Source: Picosynechococcus sp. PCC 7002
Lineage (GTDB): Bacteria; Cyanobacteriota; Cyanobacteriia; Cyanobacteriales; MRBY01
Reading direction: 5' to 3'
NCBI RefSeq assembly: GCF_963860125.1
Contig: NZ_CAWLFA010000001.1
Coordinates: 2,108,001-2,172,000, forward strand
Length of the DNA: 64,000 nt
Part shown: positions 26,832 to 36,546 of the stretch, in pieces
How positions within the stretch are numbered: position 1 is the first letter of the stretch
Layout of the letters: each line of letters opens with the position of its first letter
Made by a program: the position numbers and the translations under genes
Notes under the pieces: generated by a model
Databases searched by the model: none
Seen by the model: the letters and a program-made list of their open reading frames with translations, nothing else
Told to the model about the DNA's origin: nothing

Positions 26832-27131
26832 CTAGGCGGCCACTTGTCCAGTTGCTTGTTTAAATTCCTTTGCGAGCCGTGCCTTTTTCCGGGCAGCCGT
26901 ATTGTGATGGTAAACTCCCCGTTTTACAGCTTTATCAATTTTGCTGTAGGTTGCAGAGAGATATTTTTGTGCTTCTGCTTGGGCATCTGCAGAGGGAGCC
27001 GCTGCATATTGTTCAATCGCTTGGAGGCACTTTTTGGTGAGGGTCTTGACCGCAGACTTATAGGATTTGTTGCGGAGACGATTACGTTCAGCAGTTTGGA
27101 TACGCTTAATCGCAGATTTAATATTAGCCAC
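26832..27131 (-). CDS. rpsT: 30S ribosomal protein S20
   Basis: 99 aa, highly basic, starting MANIKSAIKRIQTAERNRLRN, the standard S20 N-terminus that binds 16S rRNA. HHNTAARKKARL is the conserved C-terminal block. The arrangement rpsT-tatD-rpoB is common in cyanobacteria. It is divergent from hisD; the 239 bp between them should hold both promoters. Confidence 0.98.
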   Translation of the reverse strand: MANIKSAIKRIQTAERNRLRNKSYKSAVKTLTKKCLQAIEQYAAAPSADAQAEAQKYLSATYSKIDKAVKRGVYHHNTAARKKARLAKEFKQATGQVAA

Positions 27132-27370
27132 AGTGGTCTAGGTTAATTTAGGTGGACAGATAAATATAGATGATCAAAAATCTCATTGTAGCAAAAGTTG
27201 CCCCACTGAGATCAATCACCGCAGAATTTAGGTTAGGAGTTGGAAGTCTCTAATTTCAGAGGTGAAATTCTACCACGAAAACCGAGGATAAGCGCGGAAT
27301 GGCTGCCATTGGTTAGAAAAATTCAGTAGAATGAGACAAGATTTTAAGCAATGAGTGATTGATATTTTCT

Positions 27371-28684
27371 ATGCTGCGCATTCTCTATCAGCAGACTGAT
27401 GCCCCTTCTGAGTTACAACGTATTGCGAACCGCACCTCCCATGATGTAGCTCTAACCCAAGAGGCGGCGGTGAAAGAGATTGTCACAGCGGTAAAAAATA
27501 GTGGCGATCGCGCGTTGGTTGATTTCACGGCAAAATTTGATCGCCAAACCCTCACCCCCGAAAAATTAAGGGTTTCTGCCGCCGAGCTAGATGCGGCCTA
27601 CCAACAAATTGATCGTCCCCTGCTAGAGGCGATCCAACTGGCCAGTCGCCAGATCGAAGCCTTTCACCGCCAACGGGTACCCAAATCCTGGGTGCAATTT
27701 GGCCTGAATGATGTGGTTTTAGGGAAACGTTACACGGCTGTGGATCGGGCAGGTCTGTATGTGCCAGGGGGCCGCGCGGCCTATCCGAGTACGGTGCTGA
27801 TGAATGCGATTCCGGCAAAGGTGGCTGGTGTGCCAAAAATTGTGATGGTGACGCCCCCAGGGCCAGAGCTCAAAATCAATCCGGCGGTTTTAGTCGCTGC
27901 CCAGGAAGCAGGTATTGAGGAAATTTATCGCGTTGGGGGGGCCCAGGCGATCGCCGCCCTCGCCTACGGTACCGAAACAATTCCGGCAGTGGATGTGATT
28001 ACTGGGCCGGGGAATATTTTCGTCACCCTTGCCAAAAAAATGGTCTACGGTCGCGTGGGGATCGATTCCTTGGCAGGGCCTTCGGAAGTGCTGGTGATTG
28101 CAGACAATAGTGCAAATCCGACCCATGTAGCAGCAGATTTGCTCGCCCAGGCAGAACATGACCCCCTAGCAGCGGCGATCCTCCTTACCCCCGACCAAGA
28201 ATTCGCCGAACAGGTACAAGCAGCGGTAGCCCAACAGTTAGAAAATCACCCCCGTCAAGAGTTAACTGAAAAGGCGATCGCCCACTATGGCCTCGTGGTG
28301 GTGGTGGATTCCCTGGAGAAAGCAGCGGAACTCTCTAACCTTTTTGCCCCAGAACACCTCGAACTGGAAGTGGCAGAACCCTGGGAACTATTACCCTTAA
28401 TTCGCCATGCTGGCGCGATTTTCCTGGGCCACTCAACCCCGGAGGCGGTGGGAGATTATCTCGCCGGGCCAAACCATACTCTACCGACGGCTGGGGCGGC
28501 CCGTTATGCCTCGGCCTTAGGGGTAGAAACTTTTATGAAGCACTCCAGCATTATTCAATATTCTGCGAAAGCACTCCAAAACGTTGCCAGTGCCGTACAA
28601 ACCCTGGCCGAAGCCGAAGGTCTACCCTCCCATGGGGATTCCGTGCGGTTGCGGACCCAGAAAGGTCAATCTCTAGATCCCTAA
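27371..28684 (+). CDS. hisD: Histidinol dehydrogenase
   Basis: 437 aa. Performs the last two oxidations of histidine synthesis (histidinol to histidine) with NAD and zinc. Signatures are YVPGGRAAYPSTVLMNAIPAKVAG (only its parts inspected), GGAQAIAALAYGT, DVITGPGN, AGPSEVLVIAD, LLAQAEHDP with zinc-site His, and APEHLEL plus GPNHTLPT. I start at ATG 27371; the TTG at 27359 is less likely. The 3' end overlaps the convergent small membrane protein gene by 12 bp. No other his genes are nearby. Confidence 0.96.
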   Translation: MLRILYQQTDAPSELQRIANRTSHDVALTQEAAVKEIVTAVKNSGDRALVDFTAKFDRQTLTPEKLRVSAAELDAAYQQIDRPLLEAIQLASRQIEAFHRQRVPKSWVQFGLNDVVLGKRYTAVDRAGLYVPGGRAAYPSTVLMNAIPAKVAGVPKIVMVTPPGPELKINPAVLVAAQEAGIEEIYRVGGAQAIAALAYGTETIPAVDVITGPGNIFVTLAKKMVYGRVGIDSLAGPSEVLVIADNSANPTHVAADLLAQAEHDPLAAAILLTPDQEFAEQVQAAVAQQLENHPRQELTEKAIAHYGLVVVVDSLEKAAELSNLFAPEHLELEVAEPWELLPLIRHAGAIFLGHSTPEAVGDYLAGPNHTLPTAGAARYASALGVETFMKHSSIIQYSAKALQNVASAVQTLAEAEGLPSHGDSVRLRTQKGQSLDP

Positions 28685-29098
28685 TCCCAAAAATTTACGG
28701 AGGTAGAGGCCCCATTGGGCGGCTAATTCAATTTGGGTAAAGGGAATTTCGATTGTTTCTTGATCCTGGGTTTCGAGTAATAAAAAGGCTTTTCCCTGGC
28801 GGGGTAATTCTTCTGATTCATCTAAGCGATCAATAATTTGTTGATCAACGCGGAGGACAATTTTTTGGATCGAGGCGATCGCCACCGTTTGCAGATCCAC
28901 CATGCCTCGCCGGGTCGCTTTACCGTAGGTAATCTGACCATTGCGATAACCCAAGATCGAATACAGATCATATTTTGCTTGATCAAAACCTTCGGCCCAC
29001 CGTTGATAGGCCTCAATTTTTTGGTATTCGGCCCAACCAGCCCAGGCTAGCCCGATAAATAGCGCCAATAGCGGCAGCCACAATAATCCCCTTTCCAT
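28673..29098 (-). CDS. Conserved cyanobacterial membrane-anchored protein, function unknown
   Basis: 141 aa. One N-terminal membrane segment (GLLWLPLLALFIGLAWAGWA) is followed by a soluble domain of mixed alpha/beta character containing YSILGYRNGQITYGKATR and DLQTVAIASIQKIVLRVD. It probably faces the lumen or periplasm, or acts as a membrane-tethered cytosolic domain; topology is undecided. I do not recognise a named family. The 3' end overlaps hisD by 12 bp in convergent orientation. Confidence 0.75.
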   Translation of the reverse strand: MERGLLWLPLLALFIGLAWAGWAEYQKIEAYQRWAEGFDQAKYDLYSILGYRNGQITYGKATRRGMVDLQTVAIASIQKIVLRVDQQIIDRLDESEELPRQGKAFLLLETQDQETIEIPFTQIELAAQWGLYLRKFLGLGI

Positions 29099-29122
29099 AA
29101 ATGATTCACACAGAAATTTTGT

Positions 29123-29512
29123 TTACGATTTTGCTGCTTTGGTTTCGATGAAACGACGTAAACTGAGCAGCGTCACTGTCTGACCCAAATTTAACGGTAA
29201 CAGAGAAACGCCTTCTAAATGGGACTGGAGCCAGCCATCATCCCAAGACCACCCATGGAAACCGTCAATCCCCTGGCGCAATAGGAAGCGAATGCCGTGG
29301 TCATGGAGCGTCTCAACGGTGTGGTGAATCGGCACAACCCCAATCTGGGTCGTAAAGGTCGTCCCCGTCGTCAATTGGGCGGGCAGCTCCGGCCAGCGCT
29401 GCAACCAGAGCCATTGTTTGAGTTGCTGAGGCTGGGTTAGGCTCTCACGGATGGTCTGGCTAGAAGCGTTGATTTCGAGGCGAATGTTACTCTGCTGAAA
29501 CTGTCCAAACAT
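29123..29512 (-). CDS. SRPBCC-like (START/Bet v1-fold) protein, function unknown
   Basis: 129 aa from ATG 29512 (MFGQFQQSNIRLEINASSQ). The opening strand, the SLTQPQQLKQWLW helix and a terminal helix after SLRRFIE match the general layout of polyketide cyclase or SRPBCC lipid-binding folds, in which a helix-grip pocket binds hydrophobic ligands. The longer frame to 29593 adds non-conserved residues. It lies 24 bp downstream of the previous minus-strand gene, so the pair may be co-transcribed. Ligand unknown; fold assignment is by pattern only. Confidence 0.7.
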   Translation of the reverse strand: MFGQFQQSNIRLEINASSQTIRESLTQPQQLKQWLWLQRWPELPAQLTTGTTFTTQIGVVPIHHTVETLHDHGIRFLLRQGIDGFHGWSWDDGWLQSHLEGVSLLPLNLGQTVTLLSLRRFIETKAAKS

Positions 29513-29665
29513 GCAAAAATTCTGGGCCTTCTCAAGGGAATGCCTATGATTATAACGAGGGATGCTCTGGCCATTGGAAACAAACGACCCCAAGCGCGCG
29601 TCTTTAAAGACTGACCTATGTAAATCAGTTTTTCAGTTTAATTATTCAGTAAAGGGATATTTGCC

Positions 29666-30418
29666 ATGTCTACTACTTCAATCTCTCCTGGGAAAACCGG
29701 CACCATTACTTGTTTGAGTGCCTTGCTCTTGAGTACGGCGATCGCCCCCTTTGCTGCACTAAATCCAGCCCAGGCCCAGCTTTTTCCACGCCAGTCGAAC
29801 CGCAACACGACCATTCAACGCCAGGGCCAATATTACGGCCAAACGATCACCATTGCGCGGGGGACGAGTATTCCGGTGATGTACCCTGACGCCGAGCGCA
29901 TTCTCGTGTCTTCTGAAGAAACCCTTGATTTGACCGTGGAAGTAGCCGCCAACCTGCGGGATCGCAATGGCCAGATTTTAATTCCCTATGGCACAGAAAT
30001 TGAGGGACAAATTCGACCCGTGCGGGGCGGTTCCCAATTCATTGCTGAACGCTTGATTTTTGACAATAACGACACCCAGCGTATCTATGCTGAATCCCGG
30101 GTCAATGATCGAGTTGAAAATATTAACCAAGGTGCCGATGGCGGTGATCTCCTAGAAGGGGCAGCGATCGGAGCTGGGGCAGCGGCGATTATTGCCTTGG
30201 TCACAGGCGATCGCAGCATTGATTTCGGGGAAATTCTCCTGGGTGGCGGCCTCGGTGCCCTGGGGGGGTGGTTGCTCGGCGGTAATAGCAGCGGTGAAGT
30301 AATCGCCTTTGATGCTGACCGTGACCTGGATCTAATCCTCAGCAGTGCCCTGAGCATTGAACCTTACAACTATCGCACTCCCCAAACCGTGCGCAATGAC
30401 GATTTTTACTGGGAGTAA
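29666..30418 (+). CDS. Exported protein with glycine-rich hydrophobic segment, function unknown
   Basis: 250 aa with a Sec-type signal peptide (CLSALLLSTAIAPFAALNPAQAQ; cleavage likely after AQA). The mature part has a beta-rich domain (TIARGTSIPVMYPDAERILVS, PYGTEIEGQIRPVRGGSQF) reminiscent of TrbI/VirB10- or SH3-like pieces. A Gly/Ala-rich double hydrophobic segment follows (LEGAAIGAGAAAIIALVTG and LLGGGLGALGGWLLGG), resembling glycine-zipper membrane motifs. Conserved in cyanobacteria as far as I recall. No function can be stated. Followed by a strong promoter and cpcU. Confidence 0.8.
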   Translation: MSTTSISPGKTGTITCLSALLLSTAIAPFAALNPAQAQLFPRQSNRNTTIQRQGQYYGQTITIARGTSIPVMYPDAERILVSSEETLDLTVEVAANLRDRNGQILIPYGTEIEGQIRPVRGGSQFIAERLIFDNNDTQRIYAESRVNDRVENINQGADGGDLLEGAAIGAGAAAIIALVTGDRSIDFGEILLGGGLGALGGWLLGGNSSGEVIAFDADRDLDLILSSALSIEPYNYRTPQTVRNDDFYWE

Positions 30419-30432
30419 CTTACTGGGAATAA

Positions 30433-31059
<627 letters not shown>

Positions 31060-31068
31060 CGAACGCTT

Positions 31069-31692
31069 TTAGTGCTCGAAAACATTGTCATAAAAGGCAA
31101 GATCTAAACTGATAAAGGTGGGGAGACAACGGAGACATTCTTCCATCAGAGGCCAACGGTTTTCGCGCTGGAGCATAGCTGTTAGTTTGCGCATCATGGG
31201 AATGAGATAGCGCACATCGTTTGAGGCATATTTAAGCTGTTCCGCGCTGAGGACTGCTACATTTCCCCAATCAGAACTCTGGGCCGATTTGTCCAGTTCA
31301 ACGCCCATTAATTCTTTGACCAACGCTTTTAGGCCATGGCTAGAGGTATAGGTGCGGCCTAATTTGCTGGCGATTTTAGTACAGAAAAAGGGCCGAGTTT
31401 CGATGCCAAAGACATGGCGTAGTTGGGCAAGATCGAACCGCGCAAAGTGAAAAACTTTTGTGATTTCAGGGGCTTCCATTAGGGCTTTTAAGTTGGGAGC
31501 GGCGGTCTGACCCTGGGCGATGCGAATCGCACTGACATAGCCAGCATCATCACAGAGTTGCACCAGACAAAGGCGATCGCGGTAAGGGTTGAGGCCCATG
31601 GTTTCGGTATCGATGGCGATCGCCCCAGATTTGAGGTAGCGTTCTAAAATTTCGAGGCTGAGGTCTTGGTCAAAAAGTGCAAATTGATCCAT
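31069..31692 (-). CDS. RNase D-like 3'-5' exonuclease (DEDDy), without HRDC domain
   Basis: 207 aa. The exonuclease motifs are Exo I AIDTETMGL, Exo II KVFHFARFDLAQL and Exo III KYASNDVRYLI with the Tyr of the DEDDy subclass. E. coli RNase D is about 375 aa with two C-terminal HRDC domains, absent here. This single-domain form is common in cyanobacteria and alpha-proteobacteria. Likely role is tRNA or small RNA 3' trimming. It converges with cpcU, leaving 9 bp between the stops. Confidence 0.9.
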   Translation of the reverse strand: MDQFALFDQDLSLEILERYLKSGAIAIDTETMGLNPYRDRLCLVQLCDDAGYVSAIRIAQGQTAAPNLKALMEAPEITKVFHFARFDLAQLRHVFGIETRPFFCTKIASKLGRTYTSSHGLKALVKELMGVELDKSAQSSDWGNVAVLSAEQLKYASNDVRYLIPMMRKLTAMLQRENRWPLMEECLRCLPTFISLDLAFYDNVFEH

Positions 31693-31744
31693 GGTTTCGG
31701 TCTAAGTTTGTAATAAAAAAATGGCGCAGTCGTTTTAGCACCCG

Positions 31745-32326
31745 TTAAAAGGAGGAACCTGGTTGGGCAAGGAAGTCCAATTCGGCCTCGGTGCTGGTGC
31801 GGCCCAAAATTTGATTGCGGTGGGGGAAACGCCCAAATTGCTGAATAACGTCAAAGTGGCGCTGGGCATATTCTAAAAAATCGCTGCCCATTTCAGTATT
31901 TTTTTCTAGTTGACGAAACAAGGCGAGAGATTGGTATTGATCATCAAGATTTTCGCTGTGCTCAAAAGGAAGGTAGAGAAATACCCGTTGAATTGGCCAA
32001 AGATCTTGATCAAATTTCTGGGCGATCACCTGTTTCGCTAGGGTTAATGCCTGGGGATCCGTGGCAAAGGCTTGGGGATCACCACGAAAGAGATTGCGGG
32101 GCACTTGATCAAAAAGCAAAATTAAGGCCAAGCAAGATTCGGGGGCATCACGCCAGGTACTAAATTTTGCGGCGATCGCCTTTCGGTATAAAGGCCCTAG
32201 GGTTTCAGCAACGGCATTGTCAAATGCTTGGCTTTTGCGGAACCATTCTTTGCGGGGTTGACCATAATCCGGCGCATCAGGTCGGCCAAACCAAAAATTT
32301 AAGACCGTTTGCCAGGGTTCCGCCAT
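31745..32326 (-). CDS. DUF924 family protein
   Basis: 193 aa, all-helical. Family motifs visible are VLNFWFG near the N-terminus, WRDAPESCLALILLFDQVPRN, FLYLPFEHSENLDDQ and FGRFPHRNQILGR. DUF924 has a TPR-like fold and no established biochemical role. It lies 52 bp upstream of the RNase D-like gene on the same strand. Confidence 0.92.
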   Translation of the reverse strand: MAEPWQTVLNFWFGRPDAPDYGQPRKEWFRKSQAFDNAVAETLGPLYRKAIAAKFSTWRDAPESCLALILLFDQVPRNLFRGDPQAFATDPQALTLAKQVIAQKFDQDLWPIQRVFLYLPFEHSENLDDQYQSLALFRQLEKNTEMGSDFLEYAQRHFDVIQQFGRFPHRNQILGRTSTEAELDFLAQPGSSF

Positions 32327-32393
32327 CGATAACCGTGCCTCCCACTGAAAATATGCCAGAATCTTACCATTAATGTAAGCAAGGAGAGAGGGT

Positions 32394-33332
32394 GTGCCGT
32401 TCTATCAAAGTTGCGATCGCCTCACGGAACTAGGACAGCAAATTTTACAGACGACCTGGCGCAAATTTCCCAGCCTGAGTCCCGAACAAATCGCCCTAAC
32501 GTGGTTGGTCTATGACAATCCGGTGGTGGTCAATACCGATGGTGCCCTTTCGCCAGAAGCTTTTTGGGAGCACCCAGTCCGGGGGTTTCAATATCGGGGT
32601 GATGTGCGCCTTTATCCGGCGAGTGTGGTGAAACTTTTTTATTTAGTAGCGATCCACGAATGGCTAGAGGGACGAATGCTCCAGAACAGCACCGAGCTAG
32701 AACGGGCAATCCAGGACATGATTGTTGAGTCGAGTAACGACGCCACGAGCTACATTGTCGATAGTCTCACCGGAACCACCAGCGGCCCGGAACTCCCCCC
32801 AGAACCCCTGCAAACCTGGAGCCACCAGCGCAACATTATCAATCGCTATTATCAGTCCCTCGGTTGGGCGGAACTCGCGCCGATCAATGTCAATCAAAAA
32901 CCTTGGAGTAATGGCCCCTATGGTCGGGAGCGGCAGTTTTTGGGGGCAAACTATGAAAATCGAAATATGCTCACCACCAATGCAATCGTCCGGTTATTTC
33001 ACAGCATTATGGGCGGCGTTGCCGTCTCCCGTGAACGGTGCCAAAGCATGATTCATTTATTGAACCGCTCCCTTGATCCGGCGGATCTGCAGGAATTTGA
33101 CGAGGAAAATCAAGTAACTGGCTTTTTGGGGGAAGTGCTCCCAGACGGTAGTCAACTGTGGTCGAAGGCGGGTTGGACGAGCCGCGCCCGCCATGATGCT
33201 GCCTACATCGAAGTGCCGGGGCAGCAACCTTATTTATTGGTTGTGTTCACAGAAGGGGAAGCCAATGCGAAAAATCGCGCCATTCTCCCTTTTATTTCCC
33301 AGGAAATCCTGGGGGCGATCGCCAATATTTAA
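32394..33332 (+). CDS. Serine hydrolase of the class A beta-lactamase / penicillin-binding fold
   Basis: 312 aa from GTG 32394, preceded by a strong AAGGAGAG site. The active-site triad of the fold is present: SxxK at S77-V-V-K80 (in LYPASVVKLFYL), SxN at S113-S-N115 (in VESSNDATSY) and a KxG-type motif in WSKAGWTSRARHDAAYIE. No signal peptide or lipobox is seen, so it may be cytoplasmic, unusual for a cell-wall enzyme. A true beta-lactamase is unlikely, because the class A Glu166 loop motif is not recognisable. The end overlaps the convergent osmC-like gene by 4 bp. Confidence 0.85.
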   Translation: MPFYQSCDRLTELGQQILQTTWRKFPSLSPEQIALTWLVYDNPVVVNTDGALSPEAFWEHPVRGFQYRGDVRLYPASVVKLFYLVAIHEWLEGRMLQNSTELERAIQDMIVESSNDATSYIVDSLTGTTSGPELPPEPLQTWSHQRNIINRYYQSLGWAELAPINVNQKPWSNGPYGRERQFLGANYENRNMLTTNAIVRLFHSIMGGVAVSRERCQSMIHLLNRSLDPADLQEFDEENQVTGFLGEVLPDGSQLWSKAGWTSRARHDAAYIEVPGQQPYLLVVFTEGEANAKNRAILPFISQEILGAIANI

Positions 33333-33769
33333 CGCACTTGAATGGTTGTCTCAAGGGAGACGGTGCCTGAAAGGGAATTCGTAATCAAACAATTGGCTTC
33401 TGCTTTATGGAGGAGGCGATCGCCTTTGGCTGGGTCACTCTCCGGGGGGATCACGAGGGTTGCGGTAATTTGGTAATGGGTAAATTGGGTCAAACGATCC
33501 GCTTTTTCTAGGGTGCCCGCCACGGAACAATGCAAAGATTCCCAAGCAAAATTAGAGGCCCGGGCTGTCCCCCGAAAGCTGAGGATAAAACAATCGGCGA
33601 TCGCCCCTACCAATAAAGTTTCTGGCGACCAATATCCTGCTGGCCCACCGAATTCTACAGGAGGAGCAGACTCCATGGCGTTTAGGCCAGTACTTTCGAG
33701 GGTGACGTTGCTAGTGTTGCTTGCCCTAGCCTGGACGGCGTAATAGTGGGGAAGAGGTTGGCTCGTCAT
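33329..33769 (-). CDS. OsmC/Ohr-family protein
   Basis: 146 aa. Two conserved cysteines lie in LVGAIADCFILSFRG and AEANCLITNSLSG, the positions used by OsmC/Ohr peroxidases to reduce organic hydroperoxides. The fold's first segment has the SPETLLVGA pattern. Physiological substrate unknown. Convergent 4 bp overlap with the serine hydrolase gene. Confidence 0.88.
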   Translation of the reverse strand: MTSQPLPHYYAVQARASNTSNVTLESTGLNAMESAPPVEFGGPAGYWSPETLLVGAIADCFILSFRGTARASNFAWESLHCSVAGTLEKADRLTQFTHYQITATLVIPPESDPAKGDRLLHKAEANCLITNSLSGTVSLETTIQVR

Positions 33770-33828
33770 TTTTTACTAAAAAATTATGTATCGATACAAT
33801 CATGGTAGCGGTGATTTTCTGGGATGCT

Positions 33829-35244
33829 CTACTGGGGCTGTAATTTGGCCGTGAGTTCCTGGCGTAGTCGGTGCAAAATAGAGTCTCGATCCAAAGATTC
33901 AATGATGTTTTTAACGACGACTTTCGGATCAGCGTCCCCCCAGGAACCACCATTGGCTAAATAGGTTTGGGTGCTTTTGCCGATAATTTGGGTCGTGAGT
34001 CCGGCGATCGCCCCTTGGGTCACTGCCACAGAAAGATAAGGCATGACCGATAATCCTCCCGTAAGTGGCGCACTAATCCCCAGGGCGGTTTTCAGGGAGC
34101 TGAGGCCAAGATTTGCCAGCACTTCCCCAAGGCTAATCCCCCCCATACTCAAGACAATTTTCTGGAGGAGGGCGATCGCCTCCCGTTGGTTTAAGGGCAA
34201 ACCATACCACTGGGCCAAACGAATAATCAGGGCCACATCTACCACCGCCCCGCTAAATACATCCACAACTGTCACGGGATTTAAAGCCACAGCAACTGCT
34301 TTGGTGAGCATCGCCCGTTCAATGAGGCGATCGGCTGCCTGGGCACGCAATAGAAGTTTACGTTGGGTCAGTTGGCCATGGAGCCGATCCACAAAGAGCA
34401 TGGAATTGAGCGCTAAAAGGGCTTTTCCCTCCCGGTCGAGGATTTCAAGAATTTTCAACTTGAGATCAATTACATTCGCGGTGCCCCGTTCTCGGAGAAT
34501 GTGGCGTTGTCCCGTGGCATCGGTAGTGATTTTGGTGACGAGAGGAGCCGCTGAAACCATGACAATTTCTGCGGGGGAGAGCAATTCTTTCACCCGGCGA
34601 TCACATATAGTTTGGTAAATCAAATCTCGGTCAGTGCTGGGGTATTGATCTACCTTGTTAAAAACCAAGATCATCGGCTTGCCCACATCCCGGAGCTGGG
34701 ACAACGCTTCAAACTCGACCCGTGACATATCCCCAGCGATGACAAACAGCAATAAATCCATTTGCTTGGCGATCAGTTTAGCGAGCTGTTCGCGGGTTTC
34801 GCCGTTCACCTCGTCAATGCCTGGGGTATCGATCAACTCTAAACGTCCTTGACCTTCCCGAAAAAAAGTCGCCCGTTGAATTTCGCTATTGGCGATCGCC
34901 TCCGTCTGCAATGTCCAAGGTACCTGCTGAATATCCGTCGTGACACCATGGAGGGCCCCGGTCTGAAAAACCTCTTTCCCTAACAGTGCATTTAAGACCG
35001 AGGATTTACCTCGTCCCACCAAACCAAAGGCCGCGATTTGCAGACGGGTTTGTTCTAATTTATCCAGCATCTGTGAAAGCTGGGCAATTTCCCCCTCTAG
35101 GCCCTGTTGTTCTGTCTGGGTGAGATCCAGATGTTGCAATGCCTGGCGGAGTACATCCTGGGCGTGTTGGTAATTGATTTCCGTTTGAATCTCTGAAAAG
35201 TTGGCGATCGCCCCTTCCAAATCCGTCTGTGACCAGTCCACCAT
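33829..35244 (-). CDS. GTPase with C-terminal DUF697 membrane-associated domain
   Basis: 471 aa. A helical N-terminus (1-68) precedes a G domain with P-loop GLVGRGKSS (about 74-82), G3 ELIDTPGIDE and G4 VFNKVDQYP. Downstream is a Gly/Ala-rich hydrophobic DUF697 region (VAVALNPVTVVDVFSGAVVDV, LGISAPLTGGLSVMPYLSVAVTQGAIAGL). Such Era/TrmE-like GTPases with DUF697 are common in cyanobacteria and are thought to work at membranes; their target is unknown. It lies 45 bp downstream of the LON-domain gene on the same strand. Confidence 0.9.
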   Translation of the reverse strand: MVDWSQTDLEGAIANFSEIQTEINYQHAQDVLRQALQHLDLTQTEQQGLEGEIAQLSQMLDKLEQTRLQIAAFGLVGRGKSSVLNALLGKEVFQTGALHGVTTDIQQVPWTLQTEAIANSEIQRATFFREGQGRLELIDTPGIDEVNGETREQLAKLIAKQMDLLLFVIAGDMSRVEFEALSQLRDVGKPMILVFNKVDQYPSTDRDLIYQTICDRRVKELLSPAEIVMVSAAPLVTKITTDATGQRHILRERGTANVIDLKLKILEILDREGKALLALNSMLFVDRLHGQLTQRKLLLRAQAADRLIERAMLTKAVAVALNPVTVVDVFSGAVVDVALIIRLAQWYGLPLNQREAIALLQKIVLSMGGISLGEVLANLGLSSLKTALGISAPLTGGLSVMPYLSVAVTQGAIAGLTTQIIGKSTQTYLANGGSWGDADPKVVVKNIIESLDRDSILHRLRQELTAKLQPQ

Positions 35245-35288
35245 CGCTTTAATACAACTTTTCCATGACTATCTAGGGACAATCTCAG

Positions 35289-35927
35289 TTATTCAAACAC
35301 ATCTTTCAACGCTGTTCTGGCCGCCAAATGATTTCTCGTAGAAGTCAAAATTTCTACCTCCCGCCGCAATCTTTCCTGGGTGTCTTGTAATTCCAAGAGG
35401 GCTTGTTGCTCCTCCGCAACGCCATACAAACTACCCGCAATCCAAAAAGACAATTCCCGTGGCAGATCCGGCAATTCCTCCGGTAGCTCTAGATCTTGAC
35501 CGGCGAGCTTGGCCGATAAACCCACCACATCCATTAACACCTGTTTTGCATCTACCGCCAAAGAAGATAAATTTCCTGTCGTTGGATCATCTTCGATCCA
35601 TTCCACCAAACCGACCCGGTAGGGCTTTTCACGGACATAATCTAAAACCCGAAATCGCTGTTGGCCAATCGTCAACATTTTCATTCGGCCATCGGGTAAT
35701 TTTTCGCAGTGGACAATTTCTGCGCAACAACCCACATTGGCGATCGTGCCATCCACAGGATTGACCATTAATACCCCAAAACGTCGATCATGCTCCAAAA
35801 TCGTGTTCATCATAATGCGGTACCGAAACTCAAACACATGGAGCGGTAAAGGCCGCGATGGAAACAGCACCAATTCCGGTAACGGGAAAAGTGGTAGTTC
35901 TCGGACAGCAACGGAAAAAGAGGTCAT
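35289..35927 (-). CDS. LON-protease N-terminal substrate-binding domain protein
   Basis: 212 aa from ATG 35927 (MTSFSVAVRELPLFPLPE); the frame remains open upstream to 35972 with no support. Motifs LFPLPELVLFPSRPLPLHVFEFRYR and GVLMVNPVDG are typical of the PUA-like LON N-domain. The AAA+ and Ser-Lys protease domains of Lon are absent, so it is a stand-alone domain protein, widespread in cyanobacteria. The C-terminal region is a coiled-coil-like helix (ALLELQDTQERLRREVEIL). Exact role unknown. Confidence 0.9.
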   Translation of the reverse strand: MTSFSVAVRELPLFPLPELVLFPSRPLPLHVFEFRYRIMMNTILEHDRRFGVLMVNPVDGTIANVGCCAEIVHCEKLPDGRMKMLTIGQQRFRVLDYVREKPYRVGLVEWIEDDPTTGNLSSLAVDAKQVLMDVVGLSAKLAGQDLELPEELPDLPRELSFWIAGSLYGVAEEQQALLELQDTQERLRREVEILTSTRNHLAARTALKDVFE

Positions 35928-35991
35928 GGGCGGTGACAAATACGATCTGTTTATACTGTAGCGGATATACAAAACCTAAAGGAAACGGAAA

Positions 35992-36024
35992 GGGTCTTCC
36001 CCGAAATAAATTCAGAAAAGACCC
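35992..36024 (-). terminator. Probable terminator of the str/rpsJ transcript
   Basis: On the minus strand GGGTCTTTTC pairs with GGGGAAGACCC over about ten positions around a 12-nt loop. It is followed by an interrupted T/C-rich run (TTTCCGTTTCC) rather than a pure U tract. It lies 57 bp after the rpsJ stop and before the LON-domain gene, fitting the end of the ribosomal operon. Confidence 0.5.
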
Positions 36025-36080
36025 AGATTGAATATCATTCAAAGATGACTTTTTTGAGCTTGAAAAATACTGGCCTTAGC

Positions 36081-36398
36081 CTAAAGTTTCACTTCGATAT
36101 CTACCCCAGCCGGTAGATCAAGCTTCATCAAAGCATCGATGGTTTTAGAAGAGGGCTGGTAAATGTCAATAATGCGACGGTGAGTCCGGGTCTCGAAGTG
36201 CTCCCGGGAATCTTTATCGACGTGGGGAGAGCGGAGCACACAATAAATTTTACGTTTCGTGGGGAGGGGAATTGGGCCGATCGCCGTTGCGTTGGTACGG
36301 TTAGCGGTATCAACAATTTTTTCGCAAGATGTGTCGAGTAGGCGACGGTCAAATGCTTTCAAACGAATCCGGATTTTTTGCTGTTGCAGAGTTGCCAT
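36081..36398 (-). CDS. rpsJ: 30S ribosomal protein S10
   Basis: 105 aa, starting MATLQQQKIRIRLKAFDRRLLD with the conserved GPIPLPTKRKIYCVLRSPHVDKDSREHFE block. S10 is both a 30S head protein and NusE in antitermination. In cyanobacteria it follows tuf in an extended str operon. The 148 bp gap after tuf contains a GGGGAG/CTCCCC stem with a long loop and no U-run. Confidence 0.98.
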   Translation of the reverse strand: MATLQQQKIRIRLKAFDRRLLDTSCEKIVDTANRTNATAIGPIPLPTKRKIYCVLRSPHVDKDSREHFETRTHRRIIDIYQPSSKTIDALMKLDLPAGVDIEVKL

Positions 36399-36546
36399 TG
36401 TTTTTATTTGTCAAGGTGCAGGATAGACTACAAATCACACGTCGAAAAAGCGGCTGTGTAATTTTACCAAGCTAGGTTTTGAGCCTGAATGGGGAGTAGG
36501 CGTATGCTTTAAACCCGCTCCCCACCAGTGAATTCAGCCGTTAGGC

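Noticed and set aside
36491..36524. GGGGAG/CTCCCC stem after tuf
   Set aside because: Long loop and no following U-run, so not supported as a terminator.
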